Below, one piece after another: positions 34,439 through 44,116 of a stretch of 64,000 nucleotides of DNA. Both the position numbers and the translations under genes were made by a program. The notes under the pieces were generated by a model. The model was not told the origin of the DNA. It saw only the letters and a list, made by a program, of their open reading frames with translations, and did not search any database. Numbering within the stretch: the first letter of the stretch is position 1; each line of letters begins with the position of its first letter. The stretch is taken from NCBI GenBank assembly GCA_000622025.1, contig KK211388.1, positions 124,001 to 188,000 on the forward strand. Reading direction: 5' to 3'. Source of the stretch: Lachnospiraceae bacterium AD3010. Its GTDB lineage: Bacteria; Bacillota; Clostridia; Lachnospirales; Lachnospiraceae.

Positions 34439-36136
34439 TCAGCCCTCTCCGCCGCCTGCTTCCGCTGTGAACTGTGTAATGCGGAAGATTACAAACTCAG
34501 CGGGTCTGGAAGGAGCAATTCCTATGTTACAGATCAGTCTGCCGTTCATGATATCGTCCCTTGTCATTGTCGAAGGTCCGATCTCCACGAAGTAACTTGT
34601 TGCCGGTGAATCACCAGCCAGCATTCCGTTTCTCCACAGACCATCCAGGAAACCGGAAATAGTGATCTCCACTCTCTGCCAGAGTGTATTGTCATTTGGC
34701 TCGAATACAACCCAGTTGGTATTAGCTTTGATGCTTTCCTCAACATAAATGAAGAGCCTTCGTACGTTGACATACTTGAAGGAGCTGTTGCTGGAGGCTG
34801 TACGTGCACCCCAGATACGGATCCCCTGTCCGGGAAGAGCCCTGATAAGGTTTATGCCCTCCGGGTTCAGGATATCCTGCTCATCCTTGGTATAGTTTGT
34901 CTTGAGACCTGTACAGAATACTATCTCGTTTGCAGGTGCCTTATGAACACCCCTGTTGATGTCGGTACGTGAGAAAACGCCCATTACAGCGCCTGAAGGA
35001 GGAATGAAATCCGCCTTGTTGGAAGAGCGGTCAAATACCTGTATCCAGGGATGGTACATAGCCGCATAGGTCGAGTCGATCATATTGCGGTATTCAATGA
35101 GGTCAGAGGTCTTATAGAGATCTCCGGGCATATCGAGAACCGCGAAGCGGCTGTGAAGATTCTCACAGTGTCCCACAAGGGCAACTATCACTTCGGGCAT
35201 GGTGATGCCGGGAACCGCCATCATGCTGACAAGATTATTCTCTACAAAGGACTGTATTCCGGTTCTCTTGCCGGGGCCGTTGTCCTCACCGATAAAGGTG
35301 GCTGCATTGACCTTGGATACCGAACCGTCTGTTCCTCCGTCCAGGAAGAAGGCTCCGCTCTCCATCTCGTCGCCGAGAATGGCCTCAACGGGATTCTGTG
35401 CTTCCTTCAGCTGTCCAACCTCAACATTTATAAGCTCGCTTCCTGCAAGACGTGTTCCGATATATCTGGGATTGTCGATATTGAAGCTGAGCTCTGCATA
35501 ATTCTCGGCCTCGTCACCGTAACGTACTCCCATATCAACGGTTACGAGATAAAGCAGTGCCTTGGGGATTATTGCGTCGTCCACCACGTTTGCGGGGAGA
35601 TCATCCTCGAAGGTAACGATGTTGTCAAAGATGGTCTTGATCCTGGTAAAGGTTCCCTCGAATTCAACGATATCACCTTCCCTGAAGCCATCCAGACTCT
35701 TTGCCTTATAGCCCGTATCTGTCTCGGCAATAAGCTGAAGCTTATGCTTTTTTACGGTATTTAATGTTATCTGTATCTTGTTTCCCCAGGTTCCGGGATT
35801 CTTTGCTTCTACCTTCAGAATTCCCTGACTGCTCTTTGCGGCAACAGCATCCTTGGGGGCAACACGCATTACGAAGCATCTGGTGCCGCCGTTTGCAAAG
35901 AACTGCTCCACGCTGTTGGCGAGGAACCTGTACTCGCCGTAGGCAAATTCACTTAAGAATCCGCCAAACTGCTGTGTAAAGGACTTAAAACTTGTTACGA
36001 GCTGGGGTGCACCCTCTACGGGTCCCTTTTCAGCCAGACCAACGAAGCCGGCTGTACTCGTTCCTACTCCCTCTATACTACGCGGGGAATTATCATATTC
36101 CTCCACATATACTCCGGGTGAAAAATATTCTGCCAT
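34439..36136 (-). CDS. CIS contractile sheath protein (Afp2/3/4-like)
   Basis: 565 residues. N-terminal FSPGVYVEEYDNSPRSIEGVGTSTAGFVG and C-terminal half with GIRIWGARTASSNSSFKYVNVRRLFIYVEESI, WVVFEPND, and a final AEFVIFRITQF are classical tail-sheath signatures. The domain in between is shorter than in Afp3. It is the contracting outer layer driving the tube. Only one sheath gene is present, whereas Afp has three paralogues. Good ribosome site (AAAGGAAAG). Confidence 0.96.
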   Translation of the reverse strand: MAEYFSPGVYVEEYDNSPRSIEGVGTSTAGFVGLAEKGPVEGAPQLVTSFKSFTQQFGGFLSEFAYGEYRFLANSVEQFFANGGTRCFVMRVAPKDAVAAKSSQGILKVEAKNPGTWGNKIQITLNTVKKHKLQLIAETDTGYKAKSLDGFREGDIVEFEGTFTRIKTIFDNIVTFEDDLPANVVDDAIIPKALLYLVTVDMGVRYGDEAENYAELSFNIDNPRYIGTRLAGSELINVEVGQLKEAQNPVEAILGDEMESGAFFLDGGTDGSVSKVNAATFIGEDNGPGKRTGIQSFVENNLVSMMAVPGITMPEVIVALVGHCENLHSRFAVLDMPGDLYKTSDLIEYRNMIDSTYAAMYHPWIQVFDRSSNKADFIPPSGAVMGVFSRTDINRGVHKAPANEIVFCTGLKTNYTKDEQDILNPEGINLIRALPGQGIRIWGARTASSNSSFKYVNVRRLFIYVEESIKANTNWVVFEPNDNTLWQRVEITISGFLDGLWRNGMLAGDSPATSYFVEIGPSTMTRDDIMNGRLICNIGIAPSRPAEFVIFRITQFTAEAGGGEG

Positions 36137-36180
36137 CTTAATATCTTTCCTTTCTTTTTAATAACGAACGACTCTGTCGT

Positions 36181-36570
36181 TCAACTTGCCGTTACTTTCA
36201 TCTGTCCCGGCATGGTAATGCTTATGGAGCCTGCATATGAGCACATAAGCTTGCAATCCTGTGTCAGACAGGGCTTTCCCCCTATAATGATGGTTGGCTT
36301 CGTAGGTATCCACGTTCCTGCCGGAACGGGGGTGCAGGGCTGGGGAACCAGAACTCCCAGCGCGGCTGCCGTAGCCGATGCCACAGCGGGGTTGGCAAGT
36401 GATGTACACATGCCGAAGGGACCCACATTTGTCATGGGGGCACAGTCCTGAATGGTTGCCGCCGGTTTTCCCTCCGTGAGTACCACTGACTGTGATGTTA
36501 CCTTTATCGGTGCCGGTGCTGTTCCGAAGGTGCAAAGAAGATTCGCACTCATAGCTGTTAACTGACTCAA
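36181..36570 (-). CDS. PAAR-like spike tip protein (DUF4280)
   Basis: 129 residues. It has the DUF4280/PAAR-like pattern: NLLCTFGTAPAPIKV near the start, KPAATIQDCAPMTNVGPFGMC, PTIIIGGKPCLTQDCKLMCSYAG and a final SISITMPGQ. It caps the spike, as Afp10 does. The start is TTG at 36570 with GGAGG 9 nt upstream; it overlaps the TGA of the upstream gene. The next ATG (36552) has no ribosome site. Confidence 0.9.
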   Translation of the reverse strand: MSQLTAMSANLLCTFGTAPAPIKVTSQSVVLTEGKPAATIQDCAPMTNVGPFGMCTSLANPAVASATAAALGVLVPQPCTPVPAGTWIPTKPTIIIGGKPCLTQDCKLMCSYAGSISITMPGQMKVTAS

Positions 36571-37307
36571 GATAAAGCCTCCATATTTCTGAAATCCACC
36601 GTCTGAAATCTCACCTCGTCATTAACCTCATAGCGCACAAGATATTTGATATCCGCTCCGTCATCCCTGACCCGGAGGAGGTAATCCCCATCCTTGGTCA
36701 CGGTTCCGAAGATCACGCGCATAACAGGTGAATTTGAAGTGAACTCTCCCTTTAAGGTTTCCTTCAGCCTGACAGATTGAGGTGTAACGTTTTCAATGAC
36801 CTCGATCTTTTCATAGCTTTGTTTGTCCGAAGACAGCAGACCGTAGTAAATATCTTCCATTTCCACCTTGCCCGCTCCCGTTCTGAATATCTTTACGATA
36901 CCTTTCTTCGCATCATACTCATTAAAGATGCAGACAGGCTTTCTTAAGTCTACCGCTTCGATCTTTTTAAGAAAAGGAAGAGTACCTGAGAAACTAAGTA
37001 AGCCTTCACCCTTAAACATATTCTCAGATGGCATCAGGAATATGTTCATAACCGGCAGTCTCTCATCCAGCTCTCCGTAGAGAACCTCCTGCTCGTAGGG
37101 TTCATATCCGAATACTTCCAAACGCATAAGAAAATCTTCCCTGCCTGTATTTATGAATATAAAAACCCCCGGTCCTCTTGACTCCGGTCTGACGGCCAGG
37201 CCGTTCCTCATAAATAAAACATTTCTTTCGTCTACAATAGCTCCCGTCGTCGTATCTATAAGCCTGATCATAAGATCCAGTCTTGCACTAATAACAGAAG
37301 CTGCCAC
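36567..37307 (-). CDS. Beta-rich CIS-associated protein of unknown function
   Basis: 246 residues, not recognised. The first 90 residues (LDLMIRLIDTTTGAIVDERN, then VFIFINTGREDFLMRLEV) read like a carboxypeptidase-regulatory or Ig-like beta-sandwich; the rest is mixed, with YLLRVRDDGADIKYLVRY near the end. The start is GTG at 37307 with GGAGGAG upstream. It lies between the terminator (Pvc16-like) and PAAR-like genes, so a tail-structural role is likely. Confidence 0.65.
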   Translation of the reverse strand: MAASVISARLDLMIRLIDTTTGAIVDERNVLFMRNGLAVRPESRGPGVFIFINTGREDFLMRLEVFGYEPYEQEVLYGELDERLPVMNIFLMPSENMFKGEGLLSFSGTLPFLKKIEAVDLRKPVCIFNEYDAKKGIVKIFRTGAGKVEMEDIYYGLLSSDKQSYEKIEVIENVTPQSVRLKETLKGEFTSNSPVMRVIFGTVTKDGDYLLRVRDDGADIKYLVRYEVNDEVRFQTVDFRNMEALS

Positions 37308-37344
37308 GTTTTTCTCCTCCTTTCATTAAACGTTTTGAAAAATG

Positions 37345-37932
37345 TTACTCGTCTCCGCCTGTGATACTCAGGCCGAAGCTTGCATCCACGACTCTCGGCG
37401 TAGCAATGATCTCGCCGCTTGACAGGTAAACCGGTGCCGCCTTATAGAACAGGCTTATCTGATATGGCTTATTGATAGCCTGCCACACCCTTACCTTTTC
37501 CTCCAGACTTATCTTCGCCTGAGACAGTGTTATCGGAGGTTCCTGGGTCGTGAGCCAGGATTGAAGCTCGTCCGGACGCACGGAATTATTATCATTAACG
37601 ATCTGTGCCACACGTCCGATGATCTTCTGTATATCCGGTGCCTTTAGTCCCATCTGGGAGGAACCGTTTATAAAAACCATATAATATAGAGCATATGGTC
37701 TGGGCGGCTTACTGAGCTCCGCTCTTCCTCTTTCATAGAGGCGGGGAGTTGTGACCTGTACATCCTCCACTATGTCATAGAGATACAGGCCTACTATATA
37801 GTCCACGTCCTGGGACAGTGGAGAACTTATCTCAATATTATTGGGAGAAGGGATGGGCTCCGGACACATCTTCTCCCGGAGTGTCCTTACAATATATGCA
37901 CTTACATCAGATATTATCGGATAATCCGCCAT
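37345..37932 (-). CDS. CIS tail terminator/cap protein (Afp16/Pvc16-like, DUF4255)
   Basis: 195 residues. Starts IISDVSAYIVRTLREKM, followed by DYIVGLYLYDIVEDV and RPYALYYMVFI, the pattern of the DUF4255/Pvc16 N-terminal domain. Afp16 determines termination of the tube and sheath at the cap end. It has the usual size for the short form. It begins the recognisable structural part of the operon. Confidence 0.9.
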   Translation of the reverse strand: MADYPIISDVSAYIVRTLREKMCPEPIPSPNNIEISSPLSQDVDYIVGLYLYDIVEDVQVTTPRLYERGRAELSKPPRPYALYYMVFINGSSQMGLKAPDIQKIIGRVAQIVNDNNSVRPDELQSWLTTQEPPITLSQAKISLEEKVRVWQAINKPYQISLFYKAAPVYLSSGEIIATPRVVDASFGLSITGGDE

Positions 37933-37936
37933 AGCT

Positions 37937-40831
37937 TCACCCTTCCTGCAGCGCTTCCAGTACTTCCTTCACTCTTGAGTCCATAGTTGCTGTGAGACAT
38001 ACGGCATAATTTGTCTTTACCAGATACTCACAGAAAACATCAAAGAGATCCGTCGCATCATCCTCTGAAATATATGGATCCTTCTGTGAGACCGTGCTGT
38101 ACTTCAGGTTTTCCGTGTCTTTACCACGGACCAGATTGTCATTTCCGACCACAAATACAGAGCTCAATGCACCCTTTGACATGGTGGCGCTCCGCCTCGT
38201 GTCATCGTAGAAGTATCTGTATTCCGTGCACTTTCCGATGGTCTGAAGGTCTATATATTCCGGAGTTTTAGCCGAGTACTGTATGTAGAGATATTTATTG
38301 TTCTTTGCCCTCATTTTATCTGCAAGAGTGCCTGTAAGTCCTTCAGCAGCCGCATTTCCGCTGCGTGCAAATCGTGATACCGCAGAGGTTGCAACAGCGA
38401 TCTCGGAATCGTTCATACTGTCAACATCTTTGTCAAATACGCCGGCCAGTATATCAAGTATATCTTCCTCACTCAGTGCATTTCCGTTCTGATCAGAGTC
38501 GCTGTCTCCTCCGCTTCCCGATCCGAAACCGCTCCCTGAGCCGCTTCCTGAGCCTGAATCCGATCCGCTGTCTCCTCCGTCTCCCGAGCCGTCTCCGGAA
38601 CCGTCACCCGAACCGTCTCCGCTCCCTGAGCCGCTTCCCGAGCCTGAGCCGCTTCCTGAACCACTTCCGCTTCCTGAGCCGCTTCCCGAACCTGAGCCGC
38701 TTCCGCTTCCTGCTCCTGCCTTGTCTCCTGCGTCATCGATCTTATCAAGCTGGGAGCTTGATGCACCCGCAGCCTCGGCTCTGTCCTTCAGCTGATCTAT
38801 GGCATCCTTATTTCCCATGCCGGAGAGCGCTCCGAGAGCACCGGAAATATCGGCGTCTGGATCCTTGGCAAGATCCGCCTTTGCATCACTTAAAATGGAA
38901 TCTGCAAGATCATCCTCGCTTCCCTTTCCCGTACGCGCTTCCTCATCCAGAATATCCTGGTCCACGGCAGCTATCTGGGCATCCAGATCCCTTGCTCCCG
39001 CAAGGTCATTATCGTCAAGAGCGGAATCCCTCTTTTTCTGCAGATCATTCTTTTTGTCATTCAGTTCATCCAGCTTCGACTTCAGGCTGTCGTCGGAATT
39101 CTTTATCTGATCCTCCAGATCTTTAAGCCACTTCATATGACTGTCTATGGAGCCGTTTGCCTTAGAAGAGAATTCATCATTCTGCACTCCGCCATACAGT
39201 CCGTCAGTCCAAATAATACATCCCTCCACGTAGCTCAGAGCCCTTGATGCCACTTCACGCTGCTTGTAGGCATCGATCAAAAACTCCAGCTCCGCCCTCT
39301 TTGCCTCCAGAGCATCAAGTTCACTGTTCAGCTCGTTTTCGGCAGATGCGGCACTTCCGCCCGAGGATATGGCTGAAGTATATGCCTCTGAAACACCCGC
39401 TGTAGCTGCCCCCTCATATTTACCCTCTGCAAGGGAAAGAAGAGAGCTGTCAAGAAGGTCTTTTTCGCTGTCGGAATGTTTTATCACACTTTCCTTTATA
39501 TTCAGTACATCCCTGAGGTAATTAATGGGACCGCCGACACCCGATGCCGATGCCTCGTCTATTACCTGCTCGGAATACTCATACTCAGCATGCTGCAGCA
39601 CCGGATCTCCATCGGTAAGAGCCATCGAGAGATATGTGGAATAGCTTTCCTGACATTTCTCCGTACTGTCACCTATGGATGAGAGAAGTGCGTTGTCCGC
39701 TACAAAGGAAGGTCTCGGGATCTTGAAGCTCTCGTCCTCTTCCTCCTCTTCCCCGTCTTCATTTGATTTCTTAACGGGCTCTGCATATTCGGCAAACTCA
39801 TCATAGGTTGGCTGGAGAGGCTTCCACCAGCCGTTACTCTCATCATCCTCTGTGAATCCATGCCTTACAGCGTCTCTCAGATCCCTTATGTAGTCCGGTT
39901 CCTGTGATACGTCATCTTCACTGTCGGAATCCAGGAAATCTCCGAAGGTGGTGTAATACTTTCCGTTTGAAAGCTCATAGAGGACATCCAAAAGATTTGG
40001 ATCCGCGGATGACAGCTTATCCATCACGATCTCTCTTCTGGTGGCATCCACTTTTCCCATAAGTGAATAGATTATCTCAGCTTCCTCATCCTGCCCCGAA
40101 TCCTTTAATGTACGATAGCAGGCAAAGAGCCTTGCCAGATCGGCATCACACTTATCGGTATCATCATCACGGAGATCTGTTGCGAAAAATGCCGTCAAAA
40201 GCCTGTAGGTGTACACATCACCCCTTAAGTTTCCGCTTTCCTTAGAGTTTTTGGCCTTCAGATAGTCATCCTCGCTTATATCCTCCGCGTCTGTAGAATT
40301 CGTATATTGAAGCCACAAGGGATTGAGCTCCGGAAGCTTGGAAAGATCGTAAGGATCTGGAATATCAAAGGGATTAAGGGCATCACCCGTCATCACATCC
40401 GTAATGATCCCGTCAGCTCCCACATAATACTGCACGAAGAGATCCGAAAGCGATGACTCCGGTATAACCTCTCCGGAATCGGTTATATCCGTGAGACCCT
40501 CCGCATCCGTCACGTTAAACCAGGATCCGTTTGAAAGCTCGGATTTATAGTACATATCTGTCTGGTTGGATTCGCTTGCACTATCCAGAGCCTTCTCGTA
40601 TACCTGATCCGTCATTCCGCTCAGATTAATGAGATAGGTTCCCACAAACAGCGTGGAGTTCTCAATGGTATGACTTGCAGCATAGGCCGAATACCTCATT
40701 GCCTGGTTTTCGTTTATGTATGCCATTGTATTCTTTCGCACAGCTATAAAGAGTGCTGCAACAGAAGCCAATATGATCCCGATCTGCAGGATGGGCTTTA
40801 TGCTTTTTTTCCGGTCTGCCTTTTTTTTCAT
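37937..40831 (-). CDS. Large TM protein with coiled coil and Gly-Ser linker, CIS operon
   Basis: 964 residues, not recognised. A basic N-terminus and one TM helix (about 13-31, [17 protein letters not shown]) suggest the rest is outside the cytoplasm. Acidic and helical regions (40-500) precede a coiled coil (about 510-660). A low-complexity linker of (Gly-Ser)n and Gly-Asp units lies at about 707-773, and a folded C-terminal domain (about 790-964) includes [19 protein letters not shown] and [10 protein letters not shown]. It is 3 bp after the TolC-like gene and 4 bp before the Pvc16-like gene. It may be an envelope anchor or sensor for the CIS (inference). Confidence 0.6.
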   Translation of the reverse strand: MKKKADRKKSIKPILQIGIILASVAALFIAVRKNTMAYINENQAMRYSAYAASHTIENSTLFVGTYLINLSGMTDQVYEKALDSASESNQTDMYYKSELSNGSWFNVTDAEGLTDITDSGEVIPESSLSDLFVQYYVGADGIITDVMTGDALNPFDIPDPYDLSKLPELNPLWLQYTNSTDAEDISEDDYLKAKNSKESGNLRGDVYTYRLLTAFFATDLRDDDTDKCDADLARLFACYRTLKDSGQDEEAEIIYSLMGKVDATRREIVMDKLSSADPNLLDVLYELSNGKYYTTFGDFLDSDSEDDVSQEPDYIRDLRDAVRHGFTEDDESNGWWKPLQPTYDEFAEYAEPVKKSNEDGEEEEEDESFKIPRPSFVADNALLSSIGDSTEKCQESYSTYLSMALTDGDPVLQHAEYEYSEQVIDEASASGVGGPINYLRDVLNIKESVIKHSDSEKDLLDSSLLSLAEGKYEGAATAGVSEAYTSAISSGGSAASAENELNSELDALEAKRAELEFLIDAYKQREVASRALSYVEGCIIWTDGLYGGVQNDEFSSKANGSIDSHMKWLKDLEDQIKNSDDSLKSKLDELNDKKNDLQKKRDSALDDNDLAGARDLDAQIAAVDQDILDEEARTGKGSEDDLADSILSDAKADLAKDPDADISGALGALSGMGNKDAIDQLKDRAEAAGASSSQLDKIDDAGDKAGAGSGSGSGSGSGSGSGSGSGSGSGSGSGSGSGDGSGDGSGDGSGDGGDSGSDSGSGSGSGSGFGSGSGGDSDSDQNGNALSEEDILDILAGVFDKDVDSMNDSEIAVATSAVSRFARSGNAAAEGLTGTLADKMRAKNNKYLYIQYSAKTPEYIDLQTIGKCTEYRYFYDDTRRSATMSKGALSSVFVVGNDNLVRGKDTENLKYSTVSQKDPYISEDDATDLFDVFCEYLVKTNYAVCLTATMDSRVKEVLEALQEG
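38513..38708. repeat. Low-complexity Gly-Ser coding repeat
   Basis: Alternating hexanucleotide-like units encode about 65 residues of Gly-Ser and Gly-Asp inside the 964-residue TM protein. The repetition makes it prone to length change and assembly error. Confidence 0.85.
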
Positions 40832-40834
40832 ACT

Positions 40835-42871
40835 TTACTCTTCAGCGGTTTCCTTTTTTTTGATCTTCTTATTGTCGGTATCGAATCTTCCTACGGTCTT
40901 TAAGGATGACTCCGTAGTATAAAGCTCTATATTGAGATCCTTTAATCCGTTGCCCACAAGACCCAGATGCTTGAATTCCTTATCAACTGACAGTACCTCA
41001 CCGGTTCCGAGAGGAGTTCCGTCCGCTGTGATTATCCTGTAGAACTTTATGCCCTCTGATTCGAGAGGAGTGATCTTTATGGATGCCATACCGGTCACCT
41101 GGCTCGTGGTCAGATCATAGGTACCCATATCGCCGGTCTCATCCTTCTTTATATCCATGGCTGTGGTAACATTCAGGGTTCCCGATTCCTCGTCCGGGTT
41201 TATCACACAGTCATCCACAAAATCATCTCCGTTATAAAGACGTATCTTTACCGACTTTACGTTGTCCTTTGTAAGTGCCAGATGCCGGAGAGTCTTGTCG
41301 GAAGCTGTTCTTTCCCCGATAAGTTCATTATCGCACCAGAGCTCGAAATCACTTATCTTTACAGGAAAATCATCGGGGATAAAGATACTGAGCTCGAACA
41401 TCTCCTTCTGGATAATGGATTTGAGGTAGTACTTTGCCTCTTTCGTATCCTTCTCAACGTAGCTCTCTCCCACCACAGCTGTCTTCATATCCGCATCAGT
41501 TCCGGAAAGATAAGCACTGATTCCCCCGCAGGTAAGCTTGTCAAGAGAGTACAGAGTAGTGGTATAGAGCTTCATGGTATCCAGCATGCTCTTTTGCATA
41601 TCCTCGTAGTCCTTCTGCTCTGTCTCATATTCTTCAAGGGTCATGGCGCCCATACGGTTCTTTGCGGCATAGACATCCATATCCTTCTCTTTTTTCTCCA
41701 GATCCTTCACAGAAGTCTGATAGGCGGCGCGAATGGAGATATAGCTGTTGAAGCTGTCCTCCACACTCTGATCCAGCTCATCCTTTGCGGCCTCCGCGTC
41801 CTTACGGGCACTTACATAATCCAGCACATTCTGGTAAAGAGTGTAGGGATCATCATCTATCCAGCGGGCACCGTCCATTGATCCCTTGAACCATTCCCTC
41901 GGTATCTTTATGAAAAGTATCCTCTTCTTTCCCTTCCAGTAGCTGTCTATCTTTTCAAGAAAGGCCTTATAGTCCTTCTTAAAGGCTCTTGAACTCACAT
42001 CTTGATCATTCAATGCCTGATTCACATACCCGGAGATCATCCTCATATCCCCGCCGTACTTGCCGTTCATCAGATTATAATTTGTGCTGAGCTCCATTCT
42101 GGCTGTAGTGGCGGTCATACAGGCTTCATAATAAGCCTCATCCCTGTCCTCCGCATACTGCTTCAGTCCATCCAGAGCACTTCTGTCAATATCGGCTTCC
42201 ACGAATGGCTTTTCAAAGGTGTAGCCGGTGGTCACATCCAGTCCTATAAGCTTTGACAGCTTCTTCAGATCCGCTTCCAGATTCCGTCTGTCACTTGCAA
42301 TGGTATTGCTCAGTGTCTGAGCCTGCTTTTCCTGCCGGTCTATATCCGCCTGATTCGCTTCTCCGACCTTAAGTCTTGCCTTGTTATGGGCGATACCGTC
42401 CTCAAGGGTCTGCAGCCTTTTTTCGTTAAAGGCGAGATTTTCCTGGAGTGCAACGATATCGGTATAAAGATTATTGATATTCTCATTTATACCGAATACC
42501 GAATTCTGGACCTTATGCTGTGCCACAAGTATGTCATTGGCAAGCTTCACGGGCTTAAACTCGAATTCCGAGGACTGTGCAAAGCTCAGCTTCTGCGGGA
42601 ACTTAAAGCTTAGGAGCGGTGACCAGGAAAAAGTAGTGAGCTTCTTTTTCTTTAGCTTCAGTGCCTTTATGGCGCTGTCCCTTGCCGCCTTTTTTGACTC
42701 CACTCCGTCCTCCAGACCCTCATAGCTTGCGCTATTCTCGAGAGCCAGAGAGCGGCAGGTATTCATCGTCATCATCTTCCCTGCAGCAAATGCAGTCCCG
42801 GAAGGTACGGAAAGACAGAGAAAGGATCCCGCAAGAAATACGCATAATAACTTTTTTGCTTTATGCAGCAT
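40835..42871 (-). CDS. Secreted TolC/OEP-like coiled-coil protein in the CIS operon
   Basis: About 678 residues. A signal peptide (KKLLCVFLAGSFLCLSVPSG, cleavage near AFA-AG) is followed by a TolC-like helical region: ALENSASYEGLEDGVESKKAA, then RLKVGEANQADIDRQEKQAQ leading to LKKLSKLIGLD, and a second repeat with NRMGAMTLEEYETEQKDYED. These are the internal duplicated hairpin motifs of outer-membrane efflux proteins, but this genome appears monoderm. The C-terminal 200 residues are beta-rich and unlike TolC. I chose the ATG at 42871, which overlaps the MORN gene by 11 bp and gives a proper signal peptide; the ATG at 42931 would place 20 extra residues before it. Role unknown; an envelope-spanning conduit is one possibility (inference). 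Confidence 0.7.
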   Translation of the reverse strand: MLHKAKKLLCVFLAGSFLCLSVPSGTAFAAGKMMTMNTCRSLALENSASYEGLEDGVESKKAARDSAIKALKLKKKKLTTFSWSPLLSFKFPQKLSFAQSSEFEFKPVKLANDILVAQHKVQNSVFGINENINNLYTDIVALQENLAFNEKRLQTLEDGIAHNKARLKVGEANQADIDRQEKQAQTLSNTIASDRRNLEADLKKLSKLIGLDVTTGYTFEKPFVEADIDRSALDGLKQYAEDRDEAYYEACMTATTARMELSTNYNLMNGKYGGDMRMISGYVNQALNDQDVSSRAFKKDYKAFLEKIDSYWKGKKRILFIKIPREWFKGSMDGARWIDDDPYTLYQNVLDYVSARKDAEAAKDELDQSVEDSFNSYISIRAAYQTSVKDLEKKEKDMDVYAAKNRMGAMTLEEYETEQKDYEDMQKSMLDTMKLYTTTLYSLDKLTCGGISAYLSGTDADMKTAVVGESYVEKDTKEAKYYLKSIIQKEMFELSIFIPDDFPVKISDFELWCDNELIGERTASDKTLRHLALTKDNVKSVKIRLYNGDDFVDDCVINPDEESGTLNVTTAMDIKKDETGDMGTYDLTTSQVTGMASIKITPLESEGIKFYRIITADGTPLGTGEVLSVDKEFKHLGLVGNGLKDLNIELYTTESSLKTVGRFDTDNKKIKKKETAEE

Positions 42872-44105
42872 CTTCTTCGCTTTCCATGATCTCATAAAAA
42901 TCGAAATATCCTCCCTTATCGTTGCAGACAAAAGAGTAAACCAGACTTCCTCTGCTGAATGTGTATATATATACGTTGTAGGTATCGTCTATGGCATTAA
43001 TAACTATGTCATCGCTGTAATTTTCCGTGGTATCCATATCCACACGCCCGTTAAGGGTACGTTTTTTCTTATTCAGCGTATTTATTGCCACTGCCTCCGG
43101 CATTATGACCGCCGAGTTTCCTTCGTAAACGGGTTCGCCCATTATCTTCTTCAATTCTTCGATGGACTCTGCCTTAAGGCTCCCGAACTTGAATACATCG
43201 GAAAGAACGTAGACTGCCTGTACCTTTTCGGAATCATCCGTAGCCTCTTCGTCACCGGCTGCATAGTACAGAGCATTGATATCGTTCATCACAACCGCGA
43301 TATCGCTTCCCGTGTTTTCATTTTCCTCGTACAGGACCTGGCTTCCGTAGTACATCTGCCTGACCTCCTCGGCACTTTTTCCGAGTAGTGAGCTGTAAAC
43401 CACATCATCCGATGAAAATGATCCCTCAAATATGGTATTACCGCCGCTGTCGAAGAGTCTCCCCTGACCCTCCTTTAAGCCGGCTACAAAATCGCCGTCG
43501 TATTCCTCGGATCCGTCCTCCCTGTAGAGTATCCCGTGACCCTCATAGAGATTGTCGTGAAAATCACCATTGTAGTGGAGCACACCGCTGTTGTAATACT
43601 GGGTACCACTTCCTTCGTAGCGGTTCTTCACGAAAGCTCCGTCATATAGCACCACACCTTCGGGAGAAAAAAGTGTTCCCTGCCCGTTTACATAGCCCTT
43701 GCTCACATCACCCTCATATGCCAGATACCCGGACTTTCCCTTTATCCTGACCTTATTTGATGCAAGGCGTAAAAGTATGGAGTTGTAGGAATATGTTCTT
43801 ATCCCGCCATCCGTCAGAGAAGAAAATATCTTCGTCGTGGCTCCTATATACCAGATGCTCAAAATCCCTATTATCACAATTGCCGCGTAAGCCAGCTTCT
43901 TGCTGACCATCCAGCCGAAAATGGTATAATAGTCGTTCTTGTGCTTTGGCCTGACATCCAGAAGTCCGAATATAAAATCTCTGATGCCGCCAATGATCCT
44001 GGTCCTGATAAAGTTCCAGCTGGTCCACAGACGAAGCTTGGAAACTATGGCGGCAAATCTGGATTTAATTGTCGAAAACAGAACGCTGAAGAGATTCTCT
44101 CCCAT
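42861..44105 (-). CDS. TM protein with MORN repeats, CIS operon
   Basis: 414 residues. A cytoplasmic amphipathic N-terminus (about 1-65) precedes one TM helix (about 70-92). Outside, five MORN-like units follow (about 125-235), visible as YEGDVSKGYVNGQGTL, YDGAFVKNRYEGSGT, YNGDFHDNLYEGHGIL, YDGDFVAGLKEGQGRL and a partial FEGSF. The C-terminal 170 residues are an unrecognised mixed domain. MORN repeats usually mediate binding to lipids or proteins. It lies between the cyclase-like receptor and the TolC-like gene. Confidence 0.8.
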   Translation of the reverse strand: MGENLFSVLFSTIKSRFAAIVSKLRLWTSWNFIRTRIIGGIRDFIFGLLDVRPKHKNDYYTIFGWMVSKKLAYAAIVIIGILSIWYIGATTKIFSSLTDGGIRTYSYNSILLRLASNKVRIKGKSGYLAYEGDVSKGYVNGQGTLFSPEGVVLYDGAFVKNRYEGSGTQYYNSGVLHYNGDFHDNLYEGHGILYREDGSEEYDGDFVAGLKEGQGRLFDSGGNTIFEGSFSSDDVVYSSLLGKSAEEVRQMYYGSQVLYEENENTGSDIAVVMNDINALYYAAGDEEATDDSEKVQAVYVLSDVFKFGSLKAESIEELKKIMGEPVYEGNSAVIMPEAVAINTLNKKKRTLNGRVDMDTTENYSDDIVINAIDDTYNVYIYTFSRGSLVYSFVCNDKGGYFDFYEIMESEEDAA

Positions 44106-44116
44106 TTACTTCATCC

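Noticed and set aside
38365-39126. Plus-strand ORF of 253 residues rich in Arg, Pro and Leu
   Set aside because: Antisense shadow of the Gly-Ser repeat region of the 964-residue protein; no ribosome site and unlikely composition.
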